From positions 5,890,001 to 5,954,000 of the forward strand of contig OZ241870.1 in NCBI GenBank assembly GCA_965202875.1: a stretch of DNA of 64,000 nucleotides. The letters run 5' to 3'. Both the position numbers and the translations under genes were made by a program. This document shows, one piece after another, positions 1 through 7,779 of this stretch. Origin of the DNA: HK1 sp965202875 (lineage in GTDB: Bacteria; Pseudomonadota; Gammaproteobacteria; HK1). The first letter of the stretch is position 1; each line of letters starts with the position of its first letter. Under the pieces are notes generated by a model that did not search any database, was not told the origin of the DNA, and was given only the letters and a program-made list of their open reading frames with translations.

Positions 1-1185
1 CGCGGACACGAAGACCGTCTGGGGGGCGAGGCGTTCGAACTCGTCGAAGCGTAGCGGCCGGTTGTCGAGCGCCGACGGGAGACGGAATCCGTACTCGACC
101 AGCGTTTCCTTGCGCGAGCGGTCGCCGCGGTACATGCCCCCGAGCTGCGGCACGGTGACGTGGCTCTCGTCGATGAACAGGAGCGCATCGGACGGAAGGT
201 AGTCGAACAGGGTCGGCGGCGGCTCGCCGGGGCGGCGGCCCGAGAGGAAACGCGAGTAGTTCTCGATCCCCTTGCAGTGGCCGATCTCGGTCATCATTTC
301 GAGGTCGAAGCGGGTCCGTTGCTCCAGACGTTGCGCCTCGACGAGCTTGTTCGCTGCACGGAGCGCCGCGAGGTGCTCGATCAGCTCTTCCTTGATGGCT
401 TCGATGGCCTCCAGCACCCGCTCGCGCGGCGTGACGTAGTGGCTCTTGGGATAGATCGTGAGTCTGGGCACGCGGCGGACGATTTCTCCGGTCAGCGGAT
501 CGAAATGGCTCAGGCTCTCGATCTCGTCGTCGAAGAGCTCGATGCGCACCGCGTCCTTCTCCGACTCCGCCGGATACACGTCGATGACCTCGCCGCGCAC
601 CCGGTACGTTCCCCGGTGCAGCTCGACCTCGTTTCGCGTGTACTGCATCTCGGCGAGGCGCCGGAGGATGAAGCGCTGGTCGACGGTCTCGCCCCGGACC
701 AGGTGCAGCACCATCCCGTGATATGAGACCGGGTCCCCGAGGCCGTAGATCGAGGACACGGTGGCCACGATGATGCAGTCGCCGTGCTCCAGCAGCGCCT
801 TCGTCGCCGAGAGCCGCATCTGCTCGATGTGGTCGTTGATCGAGGCGTCCTTCTCGATGTAGGTGTCGGTGGAGGGGACGTAGGCTTCCGGCTGGTAGTA
901 GTCGTAGTAGGAGACGAAGTACTCGACGGCGTTGTCGGGGAAGAACTCGCGCATCTCCCCGTAGAGCTGCGCGGCCAGGGTCTTGTTCGGAGCGAGTACC
1001 AGAGCCGGCCGCCCTGCCCTTTCGATGACCTTCGCCATCGTGAACGTCTTTCCGGAGCCGGTGACCCCGAGGAGCGTCTGGTGGGCCAGCCCGGCCCCGA
1101 TCCCCTCGATGAGCCGCTCGACCGCGGCGGGCTGGTCGCCGGCCGCGGCGAAGTCGGAGACGACGGCGAGGGGTCGGGTGCTCAT
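1..1185 (-). CDS. uvrB: UvrABC excinuclease subunit B (partial, C-terminus outside window)
   Basis: UvrB is the damage-verifying DNA helicase-like subunit of nucleotide excision repair; it is loaded by UvrA and then recruits UvrC. The reading frame starts at ATG 1185 and stays open through base 1, giving the first 395 of about 670 residues. Visible marks are Walker A GVTGSGKT at residues 40-47, the aromatic beta-hairpin region YYDYYQPEAY shortly after, and a Walker B LLFIDESH near residue 340. The start fits the usual UvrB N-terminus (MSTRPLAVVSDF). No LexA box is evident upstream. The gene is intact as far as it can be seen and its codon use matches the core genes of the window. Confidence 0.97.
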   Translation of the reverse strand, partial: MSTRPLAVVSDFAAAGDQPAAVERLIEGIGAGLAHQTLLGVTGSGKTFTMAKVIERAGRPALVLAPNKTLAAQLYGEMREFFPDNAVEYFVSYYDYYQPEAYVPSTDTYIEKDASINDHIEQMRLSATKALLEHGDCIIVATVSSIYGLGDPVSYHGMVLHLVRGETVDQRFILRRLAEMQYTRNEVELHRGTYRVRGEVIDVYPAESEKDAVRIELFDDEIESLSHFDPLTGEIVRRVPRLTIYPKSHYVTPRERVLEAIEAIKEELIEHLAALRAANKLVEAQRLEQRTRFDLEMMTEIGHCKGIENYSRFLSGRRPGEPPPTLFDYLPSDALLFIDESHVTVPQLGGMYRGDRSRKETLVEYGFRLPSALDNRPLRFDEFERLAPQTVFVSA

Positions 1186-1418
1186 GGACGCAGGAATGTC
1201 ATGGATGCAAATCGCACAATGTCACGACGGTCGAACGATGCGGACACATGGGCCGCCTGCCGGCGGCGGCGACAGGGGCATACCAAGAGGTACCCTAACC
1301 CCGAATCTTGTGAACGGCGCGGGATGCGCAGCTTTCAGGCGCCGGCAGGACAGCCGATCCGAGCGGGAGAATTCGTTGACCGCCTCCCGTGCGGCGCGTA
1401 GCATACGCCACTTTCCCT

Positions 1419-1494
1419 TCCCCGGTAGCTCAGTCGGTAGAGCGGGTGACTGTTAATCACTAGGTCGGCGGTTCGAGCCCGTCCCGGGGAGCCA
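1419..1494 (+). tRNA. tRNA-Asn (anticodon GTT)
   Basis: A full cloverleaf can be folded. The acceptor stem TCCCCGG pairs with CCGGGGA, the D arm is GCTC/GAGC, and the anticodon stem GGTGA/TCACT holds the loop CTGTTAA with anticodon GTT at 1452-1454. The T arm carries TTCGAGC and the 3' CCA is encoded (1492-1494). The gene borders a stretch of accessory debris, a typical integration position, but no repeat of the tRNA 3' end was seen in the window. Confidence 0.97.
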
Positions 1495-1626
1495 AATAAA
1501 ACAAGAAGTTATGGGAGATCCGGTGACTCGAAGAAATCAGGTGGTCACCACGGAGTAAATCCGCGGACGTTTCAGCATTCACCACCGAGCCGACACGCAT
1601 AACGAAATCGCCGCAACAAGCCGGCC

Positions 1627-1920
1627 TTGGCTGCGAGCAGCACCTTCGACATCCTCATCGCCGCCCGCGAGCTCGAAGCGGTCGGGGTCGAGCGTCTCCA
1701 AACCGATGCCATCGCCGGTACGGTCCGCCAAGCTACCGCCGACCGGGAAGCACTCACGAAAGCCGACCTTGCCGGGCTCGAAACCCAGCTCAGGAACACC
1801 CTCGCCACAAATACGGCTCCTGCCAGCCTTCGCGCCGAGATCGGGACCCTCCGATGGGCCGTCGGCTTGCTCGCGGCCGTCATGTTCGCCGTCGGCCTTC
1901 GCGTGTTCGGCCTCATCTGA
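1627..1920 (+). CDS. DUF1640-like coiled-coil membrane-anchored small protein
   Basis: A 97-residue product read from a TTG at 1627. The N-terminus (FDILIAARELEAVGVERLQ) has the FDTLxxVxxLExAGIExxQA pattern of DUF1640/CCDC90-type coiled-coil proteins. The middle is helical and heptad-like, and the last 22 residues form one hydrophobic segment suited to a C-terminal membrane anchor, which fits the family. Its role is unknown; bacterial members are often found next to TA and mobile genes. Two related, truncated pieces lie at 3155-3424 and about 50.0-50.2 kb. No good ribosome binding site is visible before the TTG, so the true start may lie elsewhere or be lost. Confidence 0.55.
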   Translation: MAASSTFDILIAARELEAVGVERLQTDAIAGTVRQATADREALTKADLAGLETQLRNTLATNTAPASLRAEIGTLRWAVGLLAAVMFAVGLRVFGLI

Positions 1921-1981
1921 CCGCTCGCCGCACACCGGACCACTCGATCCCCTTTCAAGGGACATGTCAGGCGGGTTCACC

Positions 1982-2160
1982 TCAGCCATCGGGACCGAAC
2001 GACCGGTGCCCCCGGACCACTAGTCCCGGCAACCCCTGCGTGGAGCCGAGCCGTGCCGCGGCGGATTCGCGGCCGAGCCTCGCGAGCTCGGTCATCGACC
2101 TGGAACGGATTGCACCGGTGGGGCAGATCTCCTCGCAGACGCACGGCAGGTGCAGCAGTG
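1982..2160 (-). pseudogene. Duplicated 3' fragment of the 4Fe-4S subunit gene at 7097-7660
   Basis: Read on the minus strand, 2160-1982 encodes the C-terminal 59 residues or so of the Fe-S subunit found at 7097-7660, including CEEICPTGAIRS and GSTQGLPGL, with its own TGA stop. Nucleotide identity to 7100-7290 is clearly high but not complete. There is no start, and the fragment ends abruptly at about 2160, where similarity stops within a codon. It is a detached duplicate lacking three of the four cluster-binding cysteine sets, so it cannot be functional. Confidence 0.85.
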
Positions 2161-2263
2161 GCGAGATCGGCTTTCGTAGTGTGGTCGGAGCGGTTCGTTC
2201 ATCGGATACCCCGAATCCCGGCGCCCTGAAAGACGGCTATGCCGGACATGAGCTCCGTGTGGA

Positions 2264-2869
2264 TCAGGCCCTTGATCGATCACGGATGCCGGCCTCCGCA
2301 AGCGCCCGCTCGACCAGATCGGCGATGCCCAGCACCGGGGCCCATCTGCACAGGTACCCGACGTCGAGTCCATGGCCGCACAGCTCGATCACCCCCTGAA
2401 CGTCACGCCACTGCCGTTCCGATATCCCGCTGCCGCGGCGGTACCACCGGAGCTTGGCGAGGATCGTGTCTTCGGCCGATGCAATCCACAGGCGCCGGGT
2501 CCTCCGGGCATCGCCGATCGGCTCCGATACACGTCTGGCGCGCACGCCGGCTTCGTATTCGGAGTCGGCCGCAACGAATACGTCGATCTTCAGACCCGTA
2601 CCGAAGTGGACGAGATTGAAACTCGATCGACATCGCACGGCTTCGCGGATCGATTCCTCGTCGACGAAGTGGTCCGCCTCCAGGGCGGTGCGGATCACGC
2701 TCGCGTGCTCCTCGCGCAGGTCCGCGATCACGTCGACGTCGTTCGTCGCCCGAAAGCGGCCGTGCACCGTACTCGCAACGGAGCCGCCCACGTACCAGGA
2801 GACCTCCAGCCGATCGAGAAGGTCGATCAGCGGCGTCAGGGCGATGGTGAGATCATCGTTCCCGTCCAT
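2264..2869 (-). CDS. Nucleotidyltransferase-fold protein (MNT/AbiEii-like)
   Basis: A 201-residue protein with the minimal nucleotidyltransferase signature: GGSVAS near residue 28 followed by NDVDVIADL near residue 43, the two aspartates being the usual metal ligands. A third acidic position appears in KIDVFVA near residue 95. Such proteins act in TA pairs (MNT/HEPN or AbiE type) or as orphan NTases, but the C-terminal half matches no domain I can name. Its start overlaps the end of the next gene upstream (2836-3162) by 34 bases, so the two are probably translated together. The gene appears intact. Confidence 0.6.
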   Translation of the reverse strand: MDGNDDLTIALTPLIDLLDRLEVSWYVGGSVASTVHGRFRATNDVDVIADLREEHASVIRTALEADHFVDEESIREAVRCRSSFNLVHFGTGLKIDVFVAADSEYEAGVRARRVSEPIGDARRTRRLWIASAEDTILAKLRWYRRGSGISERQWRDVQGVIELCGHGLDVGYLCRWAPVLGIADLVERALAEAGIRDRSRA

Positions 2870-3162
2870 CCCACGGCTTCCTGGTGGCGCTCCACGTCCC
2901 GGGCGAGCGCGGCACCGTAATTCTCCTCGATCCAGAGGAGCCGTACCGCGCGCTCGTCGAGACCGGGGTTCCGTGCCTGCAATGCAGCGCGAGAGAGGGC
3001 GATCATCGACCGGCTGAACCGCAGCCCCGCCCGGAGCCGGCCACCGGCCCCCATGCGGCGCAAGGCATCGAGCTGCGCTTCGTCGGCAGCGCGTCCCGTG
3101 TCGCGCAGGAGGTCGGAGCGCCCGTCGATCAATCGGAACCTCCGTATGGTTCCATCATGCAT
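2836..3162 (-). CDS. Small partner protein of the nucleotidyltransferase
   Basis: A 108-residue protein whose most distinctive part is the C-terminal GLDERAVRLLWIEENYG segment (about residues 67-83). I have the impression that similar short proteins with a LxxxELHYG-like motif commonly precede AbiEii-like nucleotidyltransferases, which would make this the cognate antitoxin or regulator. That is inference from arrangement: it overlaps the NTase gene by 34 bases and lies in the same direction. No helix-turn-helix is obvious. The first 8 bases overlap the end of the DUF1640-like fragment at 3155-3424. Confidence 0.5.
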   Translation of the reverse strand: MHDGTIRRFRLIDGRSDLLRDTGRAADEAQLDALRRMGAGGRLRAGLRFSRSMIALSRAALQARNPGLDERAVRLLWIEENYGAALARDVERHQEAVGWTGTMISPSP

Positions 3163-3424
3163 CGCTTCGACCGGCCGGCAGGTGGACTACTCCTCCCTCG
3201 GCGATCCCGAAAGCGAAGCGTTCAAGGGAAAGCTGCTCGTTCACGTTCGGCCACGCCAGCACGCCGCCCCGCACCTCCAGGTAGCGGTCGAGATGGGCAG
3301 GAGGCGGGAGAAGTGCATCGGCGCGGCGCATCCCTTCGGCGATGGCTTCGGCTTGGCGGCGCTCGATGCCGGCCGCTTCGATGTCCTGGACGGCGGAAAG
3401 GGCGTCGAAGATACTGGCGGTCAT
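3155..3424 (-). CDS. Truncated DUF1640-like protein
   Basis: An 89-residue frame from ATG 3424, which has a GGAGA sequence seven bases upstream. The N-terminus (MTASIFDALSAVQDIEAAGI) and RQAEAIAEGMRRAD match the opening of DUF1640-like proteins and of the protein at 1627-1920. After about residue 35 the coiled coil and membrane anchor are replaced by unrelated sequence. The 5' end is therefore preserved and the 3' end has been exchanged. It may still be translated, but it is probably a remnant. Confidence 0.4.
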   Translation of the reverse strand: MTASIFDALSAVQDIEAAGIERRQAEAIAEGMRRADALLPPPAHLDRYLEVRGGVLAWPNVNEQLSLERFAFGIAEGGVVHLPAGRSDA

Positions 3425-3615
3425 GGCGGTGTCTCCGGTGGTGGCCGGGCCGATTGATTGCTTGTTGACCCTGATCATAGTCTCCGGGAAACCCTTGGCG
3501 GTCCAGTTGGGCGTGTGTCGTGTGTCGCGAAAACCGAGGCGCTGCCCGCGCTTGGTGGCGGTATCTTCGTCGGTGATCGCATCAATGGACCCATCCGCCA
3601 CGATACCATCGCTTC

Positions 3616-4962
3616 ATGAACGCGATCTGCGGGTTGCATCTGCGCGATGGCGCCATCTGTGAGATGCCGGGCGAGGCGGGTGAATGGGGACGGGCTGGAC
3701 GCCATGCTGGCGGCGCTCGGCGGCCACGGGGAGGGCGGCGCGCGGTGGACGGAGGGCATGGCGGGCCTGGGGTGCCGGCGCCTTTCCGCATCCGCCACCG
3801 GGAAAGACCGGGTCGAAGCCGCGCTGTGCTTCGACCGTGACGCGGGCCTGGTCCTGGCCGCGGACGCCGGCCGACGACCGAGGGGCGTTCTGCGCCGAGC
3901 TCGGCGTGTCCGGCGCGGAACGCTCCGGCCTGACACGGACGGCGACCTGATCCTCCGGGTCTGGACCCGCTGGGGGCGGGACTGCCCGAACCACCTGCTC
4001 GGCGACTACAGCCTTTGCCGTATGGGACGCGCGCCACCGTCGGCCGTCCTGCGCTTGGGACCCCGTCTGCGTGCGGTCCTTCTACTACGCCCGGACGCCG
4101 GACCGCTTCATCTTCGCCAGCTCGGTGGAAGCGGTCCTCGCCGCGCCGGGAGTCTCCTGCGAGCTGGACGAAGCCACGGTGGCGGCGTTCCTGACCAGAA
4201 TCGGCTTCTGGTCGCCAGACCGCACGTTCTTCCGGGGATTGCGCAAGCTGCCCCCCGGCTATGCGCTCACGGTCGAGGGCGACGCGACGCGGCTGGACCG
4301 GTACTGGCGCTCGGAACAGGCGCCGAAGACCCGGCCGACCACGGACGCAGTCCACGCGGAAGCGTTCGTGGACCTTTTCTCGCGGGCGGTGAAGGACCGT
4401 CTGCGAGGCGCGGACCCCGTGGGCGTCCATCTGAGCAGCGGGTTGGATTCGTCCTCCGTCGCGGTGCTCGCGACCCGCGAGCTGCGGCGCCAGGGCCGTC
4501 CGCCGCCGCTCGCCTTCTGTTGGCTGCCGGAGCTCGGCGGCCGGCTGCCCCGCGAGGATCATGCGCGGAAATACGCCCTCATCGATGCGGTCTGCGAACA
4601 GGAAGGGCTGCAGGTCTTCCACCGGTTTCCCGGACCCGAAGACGTGCTCACCGTCCTCCGGCACGACGTCGTCCATTCGGGCGTAAACATCTCAAGTCGT
4701 GCAGCGATGCGCCGCGCAACGAGGCGTGCGCGTGCTGCTGTCGGGGTGGAGCGGGGACGAGGGTGTGTCCTGCAAGGGCCGCGGATACTACGAGAGCCTG
4801 CTGCTCCGCGGACATCGGGCGAGGCTCTGCGCCGAATTTCGCGCAAATGGCAAGGGGCTGCGCCGCCTCCTGGCGGAGGTGCTGCTGTCGATTGCGCATC
4901 CGAACTTGCTCCACAGCCTCCACCGGCTGTTTCGGGGCAAGGATCCGCGCCGCCGGCGCTGA
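3616..4962 (+). pseudogene. Frameshifted asparagine-synthetase-like gene (lasso-cyclase-type)
   Basis: Pieces in all three frames together make one asparagine synthetase B-family protein: start MNAICGLHLRDG at 3616, glutaminase-like pieces up to about 4010 (DGDLILRVWTRWG), then the synthetase domain from about 4017 (RSFYYARTPDRFIFASSVEA, HLSSGLDSSSVAV with the PP-loop SGLDS near 4440) and the end in another frame from about 4690 (LLSGWSGDEG, RGYY). At least four or five frameshifts separate them. The family adenylates carboxylates, as in asparagine synthesis or lasso-peptide ring closure. Here the usual GxGGDE reads GWSGDE. No lasso precursor or leader peptidase gene is nearby. The gene cannot give a full protein. 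Confidence 0.75.
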
Positions 4963-5078
4963 CTCATCGATCCGGCGTTGCTTCGGAGTCGTTCCGTTTT
5001 CGTGGGCAGTACGCGGTAGACAGCGACCGGCGTGGACGGTCAGACTCCCCCGGACCCCGTGCCGGGTTGGAGCGAGCC

Positions 5079-6889
5079 ATGTCCACGACACGCCGGTCCA
5101 GTACCCGCCCATCCCCTGCGGGCGAGGCAACTTCCGCAGCGTCCGCCTCGACGGCTGTCTCTACGTGGACAAGACCCGCTTCATCCGCACCCTGGAGCAG
5201 GAGCGCTTCGTGTTCTTCATCCGTCCGCGGCGCTTCGGCAAGACGCTGTGGCTCACCATGCTCGACGCCTACTACGATCGCACCGTGGCCGACGAGTTCG
5301 ACGCCGTCTTCGCCGGCACCGACATCGGCAGGGAGCCCACGGGCAACCGCAGCCGCTACGTGGTGCTGTACTTCGACTTCCCCGCGTTCAAGCAGGCGTT
5401 GCCGACCCTGGAGGAGAGCTTCGACGAGCACTGCACCCTCGATGTCCAAGACACCCTGTGGCGCAACCGCGACCTGTTCGACGAGGACGCGGCGCGCGCC
5501 ATCCTGCAGCGACGGTCGATCAGCGGTCAATTGGACGAGCTGTTCCTGTACACCCGGGACCGCCGCATCCCGCTCTACGTGATGATCGACGGTACGACAA
5601 CTTCGCCAACACCATCCTCGCCCACCGGGGGGCGGAGGCGTACCACTCGTTCACCCACGGCGAGGGCTTCTTCGGCAACTTCTTCGCCACCCTGAAGGCC
5701 GGTACAGGGCGGGCGCCATCGAGCGGCTGTTCGTGACCGGGGTGTCGCCGATCACCATGGACGACGTGACCAGCGGCTTCAACATCGGCGCCAACGTCAG
5801 CCTGCGGTCCGGGTTCAGCGAAGTCCTGGGCTTCACCGAGGCCGAGGTGCGGGACATGCTGGAGACGTACCGGCGCGCGGGCGTATTCGACCAGGACCCC
5901 GATGCCGTCCTCGCCCTGATGCGCGAGTGGTACGACGGCTACCGCTTCGCCAAGGGCGCGACCCGCGACCTCTACAACACCGACATGGTGCTTGTACTAC
6001 TTGCGGGAGTCCATCGCCAACGGGACGCCACCGGACGAGTTCATCGACAGCAACATCCGCATCGACTACGGGAAGCTGCGCCACCTGCTGCTGGTCAACC
6101 GCCAGGCGAGTGCGCGTCCGGAGGACGCGGGTCCGGATGGATGCACCGGAGTACGTCCCCACCGGCGAGGCCGAGCTGAACGGCAACTTCGACCTGCTGC
6201 GCCAGGGGGTCGCCGAGGAGCGGGTGGACGTCCACATCCGGGACAGCTTTCCGCTGATGCGGCTGACCGAGCGGGAGAACTTCCTGTCCCTGCTGCACTG
6301 TTTCGGTCTGCTCGGCATCCGCGGGACGGTCGAGGGCAGGCCGCGTCTCGGCATCCCCGGCCAGAGCGTCAAGCGGCTGCTCTACGGCCACCTGCGCGAG
6401 GCCTTCGAGGACATGGGCGCGTTCACCGCCGACATCTACGCCCTGGAGCGGCGCATCCACGAGATGGCCTGCCGCGGCGCCTGGCGCCCGGTGTTCGACT
6501 ACCTCGCCGACGCGGTCGCCCGCCAGAGCGGGGTGCGCGACTACATCGCGGGGGAGAAGGTGCTGCAAGGGTTCCTGGCCGCTTACCTCGGGACCACGGG
6601 GCACTTCGTGTTCCACTCGGAGCGGGAGCTCGGCGGGGGCTATGCCGACATCTGCCTGGCGCCGAACCTCGCGAGCTACGTGGTCGAGCTCAAGTACGTC
6701 AAGCGCGGCGAGCGGGGGGAGCGGGCGGTGGACGCGGCGGTGGAGGAGGCGAAGGCGCAGCTCCGCCGCTACCTGTCCGACGAGACGCTCGGGCGGCAGT
6801 ATCCCACGGTGCGGTTCACGGGCCTGGCGCTCGTGTTCCACGGCTGGGAGCTGGTGCGGAGCGATGCCGTCCCGGCGCCGCTGAAGTAG
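5079..6889 (+). pseudogene. Frameshifted AAA-ATPase-like / PD-(D/E)XK nuclease family gene
   Basis: Successive frame pieces rebuild an AAA-ATPase_like protein with a C-terminal DUF1703-type nuclease domain. The N-terminus has DGCLYVDKTRFIRTLE and the P-loop region RPRRFGKTLWLTML at about 5225. The middle has GAIERLFVTGVSPITMDD at about 5710, and the end has LNGNFDLLRQ and the nuclease core YADICLAPN...YVVELKYVK at 6640-6710. Frame changes fall near 5085, 5590, 5710, 5990 and 6115. The last 250 codons are a single frame ending at TAG 6889. These proteins are widespread, often multi-copy, and of unclear (possibly conflict-related) function. This copy is dead as one polypeptide. Confidence 0.8.
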
Positions 6890-6892
6890 TAA

Positions 6893-6916
6893 TTTCCGCC
6901 AAGCCCGAAACGTCTT
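6893..6916 (+). repeat. Partial copy of the 120-bp palindromic repeat
   Basis: The 24 bases just after the AAA pseudogene stop repeat the outer arm of the element at 21211-21327 (ATTTCCGCCAAGCCCGAAA) almost exactly, with one A missing further in. The rest of the element is not present. Confidence 0.55.
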
Positions 6917-7096
6917 CCGCAGAACTTGTGGGTAGAAGCTAAAGAATGATGATCCGTTCCGTCACCGGGGGACATCGGAAAAGCAGTCCTGTGGAATGGT
7001 GGACGAGTCCCCTTCGGGCCGTGGGGGACACACCTGCTCAGGCAGAGGATCCTGGACCACCGCAATGCGCGCGCCTGCACCGGAGGGCAGCCCCCG

Positions 7097-7660
7097 TCAG
7101 CCGGCGCCCCCCGGGCCGAACGACCGGTGCGCCTGGACCATCAGCCCCGGCAACCCCTGCGTGGAGCCGAGCCGGGCCGCGGCGGATTCGCGGCCCAGCC
7201 TCGCGAGCTTGGTCATCGGGCCGGAGCGGATGGCGCCCGTCGGGCAGATCTCCTCGCAGGCGCGCGGCAGGTGCAGCGGGCGCTCGCGTCCCGGGGTCTG
7301 GCAGAAGTTGCACTTCTCCATCTTCCCCGCCGCGGCGGAGAGCTGAGGGGCGTTGAACGGGCAGGCCCAGGTGCAGAACCCGCAGCCGATGCACTTGTCC
7401 GGATCGACGACGACGATCCCGTCGTCGGCCCGCTTGTCGATCGCGCCGACCGGGCACGCGCTGCGGCACGGGGCGTCGCCGCAGTGCATGCAGGCCATCG
7501 ACACGTTCATCGCCTGGACGTCGGGGAACGTCCCGCTCTCGATCTTCACCACCTCGCGCCACCGGGGGCCGACCTCGACCTCGTTCCAGCTCTTGCACGC
7601 GATCTCGCAGGCGTGGCATTTCACGCAGCGGGTGTGGTCGAAGTAGAAACCGTGTTGCAT
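7097..7660 (-). CDS. 4Fe-4S electron-transfer subunit of a DMSO-reductase-family enzyme
   Basis: A 187-residue DmsB/PhsB/NrfC-type ferredoxin subunit that carries electrons between the molybdopterin subunit and the quinone pool or another carrier. Cysteine sets are C12-x2-C15-x2-C18-x3-C22, a second near residues 56-68 (CMHCGDAPCRSAC), a third near 89-99 (CIGCGFCTWAC), and a fourth split between CNFC near 114 and ACEEIC near 130, so four [4Fe-4S] clusters are expected. It lacks a signal peptide. It lies 119 bases downstream of the catalytic gene (7780-9909) on the same strand and presumably in one operon. No membrane-anchor subunit follows within the window. Part of its 3' end is duplicated at 1982-2160. 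Confidence 0.9.
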   Translation of the reverse strand: MQHGFYFDHTRCVKCHACEIACKSWNEVEVGPRWREVVKIESGTFPDVQAMNVSMACMHCGDAPCRSACPVGAIDKRADDGIVVVDPDKCIGCGFCTWACPFNAPQLSAAAGKMEKCNFCQTPGRERPLHLPRACEEICPTGAIRSGPMTKLARLGRESAAARLGSTQGLPGLMVQAHRSFGPGGAG

Positions 7661-7779
7661 GACGCATCTCCTCCGGGCTTCAGCCCGTGGCCGTAATTCG
7701 CGGCTGGCCCGCGGTCGGCCGGCCGCTTACGCCGGGTATACCCTGACGTGCCACCGGCGGATTGCCGCCGCCGGCGCCG

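Noticed and set aside
1419..1920. tRNA-Asn as attachment site of an integrated element
   Set aside because: Position is suggestive, but no integrase gene and no repeat of the tRNA 3' end were found in the window.
3616..4962. Active lasso peptide cluster
   Set aside because: Only a multiply shifted cyclase-like gene is present; no precursor, B1/B2 or transporter gene nearby.
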